Shown here: positions 11,790-23,049 of the stretch, one piece after another
How positions within the stretch are numbered: position 1 is the stretch's first letter
Layout: the number at the start of each line of letters is the position of its first letter
Assembly: GCA_020002185.1 (NCBI GenBank)
Contig: CM034533.1
Coordinates: 45,460,562-45,524,561 of the forward strand
Direction: 5' to 3'
DNA from: Paraescarpia echinospica
Lineage: Eukaryota; Annelida; Polychaeta; Sabellida; Siboglinidae
Length of the DNA: 64,000 bases
The notes under the pieces: model-generated
The model's database searches: none
Seen by the model: only the letters and a program-made list of their open reading frames with translations
Told to the model about the DNA's origin: nothing
Translations under genes and position numbers: made by a program

Positions 11790-12240
11790 AATGTTTAAGT
11801 AAATAGAAAGATGTCTAAAATATGTCTATTCACCAGCGTGATTTAGATGTCAATAGAAAGACATCTAATAGACGTCTTTTTACGACATTCTGAGATGGAA
11901 AAGGTTCTTTGTTCAACATCATTTTCTTGTCAATAAAACTGCATCCAATAGATGTCAATTCTCCAACGTGATTTATATGTCAGTAGAAAGACATCTAGTA
12001 AACGTAATTTTTACGTCATTCTAAAACGGTAAAAGTTCTATGTTCAACGTGGTTTTCATGTTAATAAAACTGCATCTTATAGATGTCAATTATCCAGCAT
12101 GATCTTTATGTCAATAGAAAGATATCTAATAGATGTCAAACCGTTGGCGTGAATTAGATATCAGCAGAAAATCATCTAATAGATGTCGTTTTGACATAAT
12201 TTTGAGACGTCGTCCGCTTGACCAAAAATTGACTACTAAA
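11790..12240. repeat. About 130-bp imperfect tandem repeat
   Basis: Three to four diverged copies containing GTGATTTAGATGTCAATAGA, AAGACATCTAATAGACGTC and GTTCTTTGTTCAACATC. The corresponding GTGATTTA words start at 11838 and 11968, with a third copy near 12098, giving a 130-bp spacing. Each unit has inverted GACATCTA/TAGATGTC words. Non-coding. Confidence 0.75.
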
Positions 12241-12559
12241 AGACATTGTGTGCACACTGGGATCCCTCCATTTTGTCATATCTAAAGCACATCGCTGTTG
12301 TTAACAGCGGGAGTCCAGTGTCAAGTTTTATTTGGTTGTTCCAACTTTTCTGCGGTCTTCCTGTTTTTCTTTATCAAATTGAATAATTCCAATTCATTTT
12401 TGAATTGACCCCAGCCCTGCTACTGAAATATTATTTTAAAATGTCAGTAACCTCAGTTATAACTGTGAATGAATTTGTGTAAATACGTAAGAGTAAATTT
12501 GTGTTGACAATCAGGATGCATTCTTTAAACTGAAAAATGCATGCATTACTTGTATTCAA

Positions 12560-12876
12560 CACAAGTTTTTTAGGAATGACCAAATCACTGCATTCAACTT
12601 GTGTTCAAATTGAAAACTACAAAGTCCCTGCTTTCAACCTGTGTTCAACTACAATGAATTCTTGAAAATTACTAAGTCTCTGCTTTCAACTTGCGTTCAA
12701 CTGCTGTTGAAGTCTAAGTGCCCGCTTTCATCTTGCGTTCAACTTCAAGTTCACATTCAACTTGCATTCAACTGTTGAATGCAGGTTGAAAAGCAGTTGA
12801 AACCAACTTCCAACAGTTGAAATTCAAATATTCATATAGAATCAGTTGAATTTAAACTGAAACTCACTTTTTATTT
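12560..12876. repeat. TTCAAC/GTTGAA repeat, right-hand block
   Basis: Alternating CTTGCGTTCAACTGTTGAA-type words in both orientations. Homology of the unit I segment to unit II (29092 onward) resumes right after it, at TTTAGTTTGTA, so the block ends at a junction and 9715-12876 may be a single insertion. Confidence 0.6.
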
Positions 12877-13689
12877 TAGTTTGTATTGCCAAATTTGTTT
12901 GGGCACTGTAACTACTAAAAATGTCGCATTTGCATGATGCAATGTATGACATTATAGCAGTTGTTATAAATGTCAGGGTCAAAGAAGTTCCAGGTGCTTA
13001 TTGCATCGGGGGCATGTCTCAATAGCTCTAGGTGCTTATTGGTCAAGCACTAGGAGGGTGTCTCAATATGTTAACCACCGGGAACATTAAAGATTTCACT
13101 AGAATCTCCCACTTAGAAAAGAAATTCGGAGTACACTGTAAACCACAGGCCTTGATTTGCTGCTCCATGTAAGCTAGTAAAATATGTGCATTAAAAATCT
13201 AACTTTAATCGACCTAGCATTATTATATATCTTAACGTTTCCCTATTAGACGGCTTGAACCTTGAGCGCCAAACTTTCAGGTATTAATCAACGACTCCTA
13301 GATTAGGATGTAATACCAGTCTTTTCAAAATACCCCATATATGTCAAGACACCTTCATGGGGTAAATAAGTTTGTTCCTTAACGGTTATGAACTTAAAAT
13401 GTAATGTGCACGTAATACGTAAAACGTACCATAACAATCGCAGGAACCATGCACGCATGGCAAAAACATCGGGAAAAAAGCTCTTGTGTCACAGACTTGG
13501 CATCATGGAGCAGACACAGACACAATAATGCTTACGTCTACCCTCAAGCCAATAGCACAGCAATACGAATATTATTTGACAGTTCTACACTGTCACGACT
13601 AGGGCCTATTGATGGATGTGAACTTCACATTCTCTTTGACCTTTGTCATTTTGAGCGCGTTATGGTGTTTATGTACTGAAGCTGTGTTT
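12877..13689 (+). other. Unit I duplicate of the intron before the transmembrane exon
   Basis: Collinear with 29092-29960: shared words include GTAACTACTAAAAATGTCGC, ATTTCACTAGAATC and AACTTTCAGGTATTAATCAA. The open frames in it are not conserved between the copies, so it is intron, not coding. Confidence 0.7.
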
Positions 13690-13874
13690 GAACCCCATGG
13701 TCAGTCTTCTGTTCAGAATCAGTCCACTGACCGACCATCTGTCTCGACTAAAACGTCAAGCACACAAGAGGGGAGAATGTCAAAGCCTCGTCATCGTCGC
13801 TGCTGCATCTGTGTGGCTGTGACTGTTTGCAGCGATCATTGCAACCGTTATCGTTATTAAAGTCGTCCTTTCTG
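13690..13874 (+). pseudogene. Broken copy of the transmembrane exon (unit I)
   Basis: Aligns with the 3' two thirds of exon 30081-30348 (shared CAGTCCACTG, CGACCATCTGTCT, CACAAGAG and the whole membrane stretch) and keeps the donor TTTCTG/GTAAGAAACTG. Three losses are visible. The 5' part of the exon and its acceptor are missing. Two bases are lost inside the membrane segment (GACTGTTTGCAGCG against GACTGTGTTCGCAGCG), shifting the frame. The shifted frame meets a stop at ATTAA shortly after. RHRRCCICVAVTV is still readable before the shift. Non-functional as a membrane anchor. Confidence 0.75.
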
Positions 13875-13924
13875 GTAAGAAACTGTGATTCATTAATGTT
13901 GTTTCGATTAATCAGTTTTGGCGA

Positions 13925-14450
13925 TGACAAGTTGATTCATACTTCTAATCAATTAATCGATCACAATCTTGTTTGATTGATGATCGTTTTGATTATATAA
14001 AAATTAGTTTTGCGTGAAATATGTACGATTGCCAAATGACCAAGACCGTTTGGGTTTTATGATAAAACTCACTGACATTGTTCAAAACTGCTACGTTTAC
14101 AGCTTGTTCGGAAACCTCATATTATGGGAAGACACAGCGTGTTAGATGTATAAACATTGCTGCGTCGTTCGATAAATTTTCTGTTATGATATTTACAAAC
14201 AGATGTGCATACATTTTTGTTAGATATATTGTATGTTTACATCAACTGCCACCGATGTGTTGTTCTAGTACTGCCATCTAGTGGGCAAACTTTTCCAAGA
14301 ATAGCCGCTCACATGGATTTATATAATCAATCATCAATCGGTTTGGCCAAATCAATGGTCATTTATTAAAATCAAGCCGTTTCTTCACTGTCAGCATTGT
14401 GTACTATCCTATCTGGCTGTACATTTCCTATCATCGAGTCACAAGGGCAA
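13925..14450 (+). repeat. Dispersed segment shared with 37704-38230
   Basis: Near-collinear with 37704-38230 (AAGTTGATTCATACTTCTAA, TGTACGATTGCCAA, ACCGATGTGTTGTTCTAGTA). In unit I it directly follows the transmembrane-exon copy, whereas in unit II a 7.3-kb LINE is inserted at this point. Non-coding. Confidence 0.7.
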
Positions 14451-14875
14451 CCCAGGAACACTTTTTTACTGCCCTGGCATTAGCTGCATAATTTGTTTAA
14501 CAGAGAGGACACTGCCTGTTCGTGTTCGACTCCAGGACAAGAAACAACACGGGAGATGGTAGTAACCGGTTATAAGCCTAACACTGGATTGGCGCAGAGC
14601 ATGGTGCCAGGGATCATCTCTGACAGTGGAAGAGACTTTTGTCTCATGGTTAGTATCCGCCCGCTCCAAACTGAGCAGCCCACAGTCTGAAGGCCTGCCT
14701 GGGTGTACAGACCTAATATCAGACTGCAACATTCACACCTGCAAAATGACAATGAAAACTGCTTCGGCACGTGGAATGTACGGACAATGATCCCTGGAAT
14801 GTCCCCGGATTACGATTTCATTAACGAACTAAGAAAGAGTGCAGTAATTGACCGATAATTGGCCAACAATGTCCT
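14450..14875 (+). pseudogene. LINE fragment: 5' part of an endonuclease ORF
   Basis: Homologous to 38220-38640, reaching only the first residues of the endonuclease (GTGGAATGTACGGACAATGA, readable as TWNVRTM, then DYDFINELRKSA). Frames are interrupted. The copy ends at 14875 where unrelated sequence, and then the 14930-15410 duplicate block, begins. Confidence 0.65.
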
Positions 14876-14929
14876 GCATATGCCACAATGATGATTTGAT
14901 AATTTTAAATTTAAGATGAAAGAGTCAGT

Positions 14930-15410
14930 GTACTGGTATGTTTGCAGGAATTTGGATGCATGGAAATATAATCAGAAATTCCTTTCAGGTACAATGCGGC
15001 AATACCATGATTTTCTCATGGTGACAATATTGACCAGGTAAGCAATATTTACGTACCTTTCTAATTAATTGTAATACAAAAAATTAGTCACTTATAAGTC
15101 TTACCTCTAGTAATTCTGAAGTCTCACACACACAACACTAATTACAGCATGTATAAAGGTTATGTGTTGATGCTGCCGGGTGATTACCTTGAGTGGCAAG
15201 AGTGGCATGATTGGCAAGAGTGGCAAGAGTGGCAGGGTATTTTTTAAGTCCACTGTTGGAGTCACAATCAAGGAACCAAAATAAATAACCACTTACAAAG
15301 GCTGTTAGATGTATCTTTTTAAAAAAAAGGTTTTCCTTTTTGTTTAGTTGATACTGCTATAAACTCGGCCTTGTTGAAAATAATATAACATTTTTAGAAA
15401 TTATGCCTCC
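14930..15410 (+). repeat. Second copy of the 1710-2170 block
   Basis: Matches 1710-2170 in order, including the single end unit of the 39-bp repeat (ACTGGTATGTTTGCAGG), CAATGCGGCAATACCATG and the GAGTGGCAA decamers (15191-15235). The 39-bp minisatellite itself is not amplified here. Confidence 0.75.
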
Positions 15411-15484
15411 AACTCTGGGGTGCTCTCGTGAATTTGCAAAGTCAAAACACATATCTAATCTTTACTACTTGGTATTGGTTTGAA

Positions 15485-16126
15485 CCACCACACACCCACT
15501 TGATATGTGTGGGGGACCTTAGATATTGAACCACCACACACCCACTTGATATGTGTGGGGGACCTTAGATATTGAAGCACCACACACCCACTTGATATGT
15601 GTGGGGGACCTTAGATATTGAAGCACCACACACCCACTTGATATGTGTGGGGGACCTTAGATATTGAAGCACCACACACCTACTTGATATGTGTGGGGGA
15701 CCTTAGATATTGAACCACCACACACCCACTTGATATGTGTGGGGGACCTTAGATATTGAACCACCACACACCCACTTGATATGTGTGGGGGACCTTACAT
15801 ATTGAACCACCACACACCCACTTGATATGTGTGGGGGACCTTAGATATTGAACCACCACACACCCACTTGATATGTGTGGGGGACCTTAGCTATTGAACC
15901 ACCACACACCCTCTTGATATGTGTGGGGGACCTTAGATATTGAACCACCACACACCCTCTTGATATGTGTGGGGGACCTTAGATATTGAACCACCACACA
16001 CCCACTTGATATGTGTGGGGGACCTTAGATATTGAACCACCACACACCCTCTTGATATGTGTGGGGGACCTTAGATATTGAACCACCACACACCCACTTG
16101 ATATGTGTGGGGGACCTTAGATATTG
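15485..16126. repeat. 46-bp minisatellite, 14 copies
   Basis: Very homogeneous units: CCACCACACACCCACTTGAT then ATGTGTGGGGGACCTTAG then ATATTGAA. CCACACA and TGTGTGG flank an 11-nt loop, so each unit forms a hairpin. Variants (CCCACT/CCCTCT, AACCACC/AAGCACC) cluster in neighbouring units, indicating recent local amplification. Confidence 0.95.
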
Positions 16127-16181
16127 TGCATAATTTTATTATTGTCAATTAAAAATAGACAACTTGAGATGCTTTAATTAA

Positions 16182-19100
16182 AGGGATTCTTTGTAAGCTA
16201 ATATTCATTTGAGGTGTACCGTATCATAACGTATTAATTTCCCATAAGTACTTTCTCTGCTACTTATGTCTTGCATGTTTATGCATAATTTGGGTGATAT
16301 CTGCGCAAAAAGCCGATAAACATGTGTGTTTACACGAATCATTTTTAGCTTGTTGCCACATGGATGATTAATCCTGCAGCCCGAGTATAATGAATATTCC
16401 TGCACGCGCAGTAACCACATAAAGACCGTTGACGTCACACACACAGTTAACATGTCAGATTCCAAGGTGAGTTGATGTAAGCAATGGCATTGTAAATAAG
16501 ATATTTGTAGACATATGTATATTGACAACTGTTGTTATATGTGTAGGAAGCGTATGCATCGTTTATTTCCCAATGCCGTCAGCCGAGTAACGTTTCGATT
16601 AAATAGAATTATAAAGTCCGCCGACGCGGACGTCTGCAGTCGGTGTCGGCTGCCGCTGGGACTGTCACTGACTGAGTCTGTCAAGCCTCTACTACAGTAA
16701 ATAACATAGCCTTAGGCAAGGGTCTCGCCTTTCTAGTTAGTAAAACTGCATTGTCCGGTATTTGACATGCAGTGAACGAAAATGCACACTAAAATATTAG
16801 TATATGCAACCATAGTAAGAGGATTAACCTGGTCGTGGATGTAATTTTTTGCCTAAATCTGGGATTTGGGTATGTGTGTCTACAGGCCTTGCCTTTCCAA
16901 ATTCCAGTCAGCCATTTTTGAAAAGTCCCCGTTTCCCCACTTATTTGAACCGAAACATAAAAAAGTGAGATTCGTACATTCACAGACTGTTTTTAGTGCT
17001 ACAGCTACGATTGTTAGTAAACCTGGCTGGCATGTCATCATTCAATGTAAACGTTATAGGTTTGTTAAAAAGTACACAATACCATGTTGCCACAGAATTT
17101 TGCGATGCACGAATTTTGGACACCAGCAGATCTGCACTCTAGCGTACATAAGTTTATTTTTGACATGTTACTTTACCGTTACTGTACACTTTTCACGAGA
17201 ATATCCCATATGTATAATTATATACAAAATAAATTATTAGAGCAAAAATAAAGGTAACTATACAGTGCACTCTGGATAAAGTCGAACTTCCAGGGACCCA
17301 TGACAATACTGATAAGTGGAATTTCTGATAACTAGAAAGTTATCAGAAGGTCCCCTTATTGGGACCTTTGCCCTGGACTGAGGAAAAGATTGACTTAACT
17401 TAGCGAAAATTAATTTATGTGAGTTTGAGTTATCTGGAATGCACTGTATATGACCAATGCATACAGGTGATTATGTAGAAGCAAATTAAAAGTTGGCCAA
17501 AGTAATGGATTGGGATTTTAGTCTGACTGAATCAACATAACAAGGTTCTCTTGTATTTCTTTTCCATTTAGCCAGCTGTACACTTGGTGATAAGTCCCAT
17601 AATCCAATATCTAAACTGAATTAATCTGCACAGTGTTAAGTTAAGTAACTCGTATTTGGGCTCAGTTTCCTAAATTCAACTTTGTTTATTTGCAGGAACA
17701 TTGGAAATAACTGAGCTGATGGAAAGAGGAAATTGAAGAGCTCTACTTAACAGTGCCATTAATTGGACAATGGGTCACCTGACATAAGATGATGCCTGAC
17801 TTTGTTCTGCCCCATTCTGTTCTGTGCGTCATCTACTGGGAAGTTGTATCTCACTTCGAGTTTCAAATGGATGTGTGCATCCGATAGCTTTGTGTATCAA
17901 AATGCATAGCAGTGCTATTAATAGGACAATATGTTAACTGACACAGTAGTGAAGAAGATGTTTGACTTTGTTCTGCCACATTAGTTCGGTGTGGCTGCTG
18001 CTGGGAATATGTACATCACTACGTTTCAAATGGATTTGTGCAATCGATCGATTTGTGCATCCAAATGCACATCATCCTGCCATTATGTTGCAAAGTAGGA
18101 GTACATAATAAAATGTATGCTTTCTTATGCTCATCATGTTTGGATTGTGTTCTACAGCATATTCTTCAAAATTTGTTGAAACAAGTTTGTGTTATGTGAA
18201 CTATACTGGGAGTAGTGTATAAAAAGGTGTCGACAAAGTTGCTTTACAATAATTTTGAAAATTAATAAAATATAAATGTTCCACAACATTCAAAATGTTT
18301 TAGGGATCTTCTTGAGCTAAATACACCAGTGATGACTGAAAACAGTGTTTTAAGATATGCGTTACTTTTAAAGTTTTGTAATTTTATAACTTTATTTCCA
18401 TCGTACAATGGCCATTTTATTTGTTATCGAAACAGGTGTTCGACAGAAACAAATCCAATATCCTTTACTCTAAATGATGAGCAGAAGTACAAAACAAAAT
18501 AGTTTTTACACTGATGCAATATATTTTAATATTTTGTCAACAATAATGTTACGCTCTTTATAGATCTACCTTTTTCGAACTAAAATTAAACCTTATGTAG
18601 ATAGGAAAGTACGTAACCACCTATCCTATTTTAATACCGTAAATAGCTTCGGTGATGTATAATGTATTTATATTGCTTACGGAAATAGCAGCTGGATTTA
18701 TGGTGCAAATAAAATGGTTTCATTATTGAATGTTTCTCGGCTTCAGTAAGTTTCTGTTATCTAAACGTTTCATTAAAACTTCACTTCAAAATGTATAGCC
18801 AGATGTACCTAGTGTAAAAGGAACATGATAATATCATAGTTTTTATATTCCAACAAAAACAATGCCAATCATTCAATATGACATCGTGTCATCGGCATCC
18901 TTCGACTTCGTGCAAGGAGAGGTGGCGTTTTTTTCTTTTAAATCAATCCGTCTGTCATGAACTGTCGCTATGTTCATTCTCCGTTTATTCCATATATTTT
19001 CCTTCTTTTCTTTGCTGAATCTGTGACATAAACAGCAGCTGGTCCACGTTTCATTTTGATTTTTTTATCGGTCAGGATTCATTCGCATGGCGGTGGCTAA

Positions 19101-19403
19101 TCCATAAACACACATGTTGATGACGTATTTCTTGCATCTATTAACTCGGCGTAGCTAATCGAAGTCTGAATGACAGTCCCGAATATTCATGAGCATGCCT
19201 TATACGGATCGTGAAGGTGGGCCCAAAGTAGAAACTCTGCATACGCGGAGTTATTTTTTCGATATATTGTCAGGATCATTAGTGCTTAATAAAACATAAT
19301 TCTAATGAAATAAAGGCGTAGAATTACATGAAATAATCATATTAACAGGATTACCTAATAATTGCGTGCATTACAAAGAGATTAAAATTCTCAAAGAATC
19401 CCT
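16182..19403. mobile_element. TTAA-flanked DNA transposon (Kolobok- or piggyBac-like ends)
   Basis: AGGGATTCTTTG at 16182 is the inverted match of CAAAGAATCCCT ending at 19403, and both ends are directly flanked by TTAA (16178-16181 and 19404-19407). TTAA duplications are known for Kolobok and piggyBac families, and AGGG-type ends favour Kolobok. No transposase is recognisable: the interior is AT-rich, has a roughly 160-bp tandem duplication (about 17745-18070) and a nested MITE. Candidate mini-exons at 16452-16466 and 16547-16606 have good splice borders but encode only 24 residues, so I do not call a gene. Non-autonomous or strongly decayed. Confidence 0.55.
17263..17446. mobile_element. 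Tc1/mariner-pogo-type MITE
   Basis: Ends CAGTGCACTCTGGATAAAGT and, in reverse complement, CAGTGCATTCCAGATAACTC are inverted repeats flanked by TA on both sides (17261-17262 and 17447-17448). The 184-bp body includes TCGAACTTCCAGGGACCC and GATAACTAGAAAGTTATC, typical of pogo/Tigger-like non-autonomous elements. It lies inside the larger TTAA element. Confidence 0.8.
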
Positions 19404-19485
19404 TTAACTGACGTGACATAGATATCCCATAACACTGCCAGGTTCTGATGTCCGCATTACTGTAAATGTATATTTGTAACAGTTC

Positions 19486-21468
19486 AGTCATTAGATGGCA
19501 CCACTGGAGTGATACATTGACGGCCAGCAGACCAACCACCAGTACATAATGCTGTACCTTTATGTATTAATACCAGTTTCAGTCATTAGATGGCACCACT
19601 GGAGCGATACATTGACGGCCAACCAACCAACCACCAGTACATAATGCTGTACCTTTATGTATTAATACCAGTTTCAGTCATTAGATGGCACCACTGGAGT
19701 GATACATTGATGACCAACCGACCAACCACCAGTACATAATGCTGTACCTTTATGTATTAATACCAGTTTCAGTCATTAGATGGCACCACTGGAGTGATAC
19801 ATTGATGACCAACCGACCAACCACCAGTACATAATGCTGTACCTTTATGTATTAATACAAGTTTCAGTCATTAGATGGCACCACTGGAGTGATACATTGA
19901 TGACCAACCGACCAACCACCAGTACACAATGCTGTACCTTTATGTATTAATACCAATTTCAGTCATTAGATGGCACCACTGGAGTGATACATTGATGACC
20001 AACCGACCAACCACCAGTACATAATGCTGTACCTTTATGTATTAATACCAGTTTCAGTCATTAGATGGCACCACTGGAGTGATACATTGATGACCAACCG
20101 ACCAACCACCAGTACATAATGCTGTACCTGTGTGTATTAATACCAGTTTCAGTCATTAGATGGCACCACTGGAGTGATACATTGATGACCAACCGACCAA
20201 CCACCAGTACATAATGCTGTACCTTTAGGTATTAATACAAGTTTCAGTCATTTGATGGCACCACTGGAGTGATACATTGATGACCAACCGACCAACCACC
20301 AGTACATAATGCTGTACCTTTATGTACTAATACCAGTTTCAGTCATTAGATGGCACCACTGGAGTGATACATTGATGACCAACCGACCAACCACGAGTAC
20401 ATAATGCTGTACCTTTATGTACTAATACCAGTTTCAGTCATTAGATGGCACCACTGGAGTGATACATTGATGACCAACCGACCAACCACCAGTACATAAT
20501 GCAGTACATTTATGTATTAATACCAGTTTCAGTCATTAGATGGCACCACTGGAGTGATACATTGACGGCCAACCAACCAACCACCAGTACATAATGCTGT
20601 ACCTTTATGTATTAATACCAGTTTCAGTCATTAGATGGCACCACTGGAGTGATACATTGACGGCCAGCCGACCAACCACCAGTACATAATGCTGTACCTT
20701 TATGTATTAATACCAGTTTCAGTCATTAGATGGCACCACTGGAGCGATACATTGATGGCCAACCAACCAACCACCAGTACATAAAGCTGTACCTTTATGT
20801 ATTAATACCAGTTTCAGTCATTAGATGGCACCACTGGAGTGACACATCGACGGCCAACCGACCAACCACCAGTACATAATGCTGTACCTTTATGTATTAA
20901 TACCAGTTTCAGTCATTAGATGGCACCACTGGAGTGATACATTGACGGCCAACCGACCAACCACCAGTACATAATGCTGTACCTTTATGTATTAATACCA
21001 GTTTCAGTCATTAGATGGCACCACTGGAGTGATACATTGACGGCCAGCCGACCAACCACCAGTACATAATGCTGTACCTTTATGTATTAATACCAGTTTC
21101 AGTCATTAGATGGCACCACTGGAGTGATACATTGACGGCCAACCGACCAACCACCAGTACATAATGCTGTACCTTTATGTATTAATACAAGTTTCAGTCA
21201 TTAGATGGCACCACTGGAGTGATACATTGACGGCCAGCCGACCAACCACGAGTACATAATTATGTACCTTTATGTATTAATACCAGTTTCAGTCATTAGA
21301 TGGCACCACTGGAGTGATACATTGACGGCCAACCGACCAACCACCAGTACATAATGCTGTACCTTTATGTATTAATACCAGTTTCAGTCATTAGATGGCA
21401 CCACTGGAGTGAAACATTGACGGCCAACCGACCAATCACCAACACATAATGTTGTACCTTTATGGGGA
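19486..21468. repeat. 95-bp satellite-like array, about 21 copies
   Basis: Units start AGTCATTAGATGGCACCACT and contain CCAACCGACCAACCACCAGT, ACATAATGCTGTACC and TTTATGTATTAATACCAGTT. Copy starts at 19486, 19581, 19676 and 19771 give an exact 95-bp period. Blocks of units share TGATGACC or TGACGGCC variants. It begins just outside the TTAA element. Non-coding. Confidence 0.95.
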
Positions 21469-21524
21469 CTTTGCAAACTCTGGCAGCCACCCCTCACATG
21501 GTATCTAGTTTGTGAGAAAAGTCT

Positions 21525-21655
21525 TGAGGACAGACATACAGTATTTATTTTGATCATCATAAGTACATAAACTACAATATAATATTCATTGTAAGGTCAG
21601 GGAGGCTCCCATTAAGACAATTATATGCCGCTATCATGGGAGCCACCCTACTGAT
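21525..21655 (-). mobile_element. LINE-like 3' end fragment
   Basis: Relative of 5521-5720: ACAGACATACAGTATTTATT, then GGGAGGCTCCCATTAAGACA and ATCATGGGAGCCACCC. Family unassigned. Confidence 0.4.
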
Positions 21656-22265
21656 GTAACATAATTATATGATTATCACGTTATCAACTATATGTGCATA
21701 CATGTATGTGTATACATAGTATATACAGTATGATGACATTGGTGTTACCCTTTCCTTCCGACCCACTCTAACTCCCCAATTGTGACTCGACATGAATGAT
21801 AGATTGAATTATTCATAGCTGCTGTGCACTTGTGTTCTGCATGAATGATCTTTAGTAATACCACAGATCTTATCATTCCAAAGGCCTATGAATGCATTAT
21901 AATTCACTGAAATACTTTTGCAACCTGCAGAAAATATTGCAATATGTTTTCAGTGATTCTTGTAAGTTGTTCTTGAACCATTCAAATGGTGATTTGCAGA
22001 AGCATTTCTTAAACCTATATGTGCACGGCAAAAGTTTAAAACGTTTCACACAAAAGATATGACAACAAAGGAGCATTCAGTGTACCAGTATGAACTACTA
22101 GCCAACCAGGAAGTTCATTATATATTTTAGTCAAGTGGTAGCTTGTTATTGAACCGCTCTGTTGGGGAATGGGGCAGTAGCGTTCAGGCTGAAAAGTGAG
22201 CTAGTGGAGCAAAGTTTTAGTTGTGTCACACTTACTTTAATCTGATAGTTTGTACAAGACCACTG
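21656..22265 (+). other. Upstream region of the receptor-like gene
   Basis: No repeat or frame of note. It holds whatever promoter and 5' UTR belong to the start exon at 22266. No convincing TATA box or initiator can be singled out, so the transcription start is unknown. Confidence 0.4.
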
Positions 22266-22337
22266 ATGGCAAATACACCACAAGTACAACAGGGCAGTAC
22301 CCATGAACTGAATGAGATGACCTACGAACAGTTACAG
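22266..22337 (+). CDS. Exon 1 (start exon) of a modular type II membrane receptor-like gene
   Basis: ATG in the context ACCACTGATGG opens 24 codons ending exactly in phase 0 at CAG/GTATGT. The peptide starts MANTPQVQQGSTHELNEM and ends TYEQLQ. That ending repeats in later exons as GYEQLAQ, which is why I assign it to the same gene. There is no signal peptide: residues are polar throughout, consistent with a cytoplasmic N-terminus. TYEQL is a YxxL motif (possible phosphotyrosine or sorting signal; inference). The start is chosen because no other in-frame ATG lies nearby and the donor is strong. The first exon could still be longer, or the gene could have an upstream non-coding exon. Next exon candidates are 22968 and 28180, both phase 0. 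Confidence 0.65.
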
Positions 22338-22648
22338 GTATGTTATTAACTGTATCTAGCTTACACCCACCTGTGATTCAAAACAAACCAAATGCACCAG
22401 TTATCACTGGTCACATTACAGAATTTTGATCATAAACTCATTCACAGTGGCACCATCTGGAGAGTTGCCTGCTACTCAGTTTGCACAGATTTGGGTTAAA
22501 CAATAATATAACTTGCCTTATGCCAGCATTTTATACAAGACGTTCGTTTCTTTGCTCATGTGTTCTATGACTGCTACAGGCCTTTGTCCACAAACTGGTA
22601 TTCTGTTGACACTGTCATGCTTACAGTAGGATAAATATATGAATGCGT

Positions 22649-22822
22649 CCCATGAGGCATGACATCGTAGGTGTTAGAGCTTCAGTTTCTCAATCAAGAG
22701 AATCTGGCTTCAAATCCTCTTGCTGGTGTTTTGAAGTTTGGAAATTTAGTTCACTCCGCATTGTCTCTGTTCACTCAACTGGATGAATGAGTACATGGCT
22801 ATAGATAGTGGTTATTTATGCA
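22649..22822 (+). mobile_element. tRNA-derived SINE in intron 1
   Basis: GTAGGTGTTAGAGCTTCAGT and GGCTTCAAATCCTCTTGCTG look like A- and B-box regions of a tRNA-like head (about 22649-22740). They are followed by CACTCCGCATTGTCTCTG and CTGGATGAATGAGTACATGG. Only its 3' part survives in unit I (2190-2255). Confidence 0.6.
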
Positions 22823-22967
22823 TGTTTGTGCAGTAATTGCAACATGGCTGAATGCTTCTCAGAGAAATCAAGATGTTGAAATAAACAGATCTGTCAGGGA
22901 TGAAGTATAAAACATCCTATGGATTAGATACCGCACTAAAAAGTCTTTATACTTTTGTTAAATCCAG

Positions 22968-23048
22968 GCAGCACAAAGAGACAGAAGACAACCAGTTTAC
23001 CAATTCATCTCTGGATATGAGCAGTTTGTGCCGATATGTGATCAGTTT
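22968..23048 (+). CDS. Candidate optional exon with PVYQF...GYEQF tail motif
   Basis: 27 codons between acceptor TTAAATCCAG and donor TTT/GTAATAC, phase 0 at both ends and open. The core QPVYQFISGYEQF aligns residue by residue with QPVYTVNPGYEQL at 28180, and the donor GTAATAC is identical to that exon's donor. The exon therefore arose by duplication. The exonic -1 base is T rather than G, so the donor is weak; the exon may be alternative or skipped. The unit I copy (2378-2450) is broken, which argues that this copy is the better preserved. Residues RDRR upstream of the motif are basic, as in a cytoplasmic tail. Confidence 0.45.
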
Positions 23049-23049
23049 G

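Noticed and set aside
16452..16606. Two-exon mini-gene of 24 codons
   Set aside because: Splice borders look good, but the product is tiny, has no paralogue in the window and lies inside a transposon-like element. Kept only as a finding.
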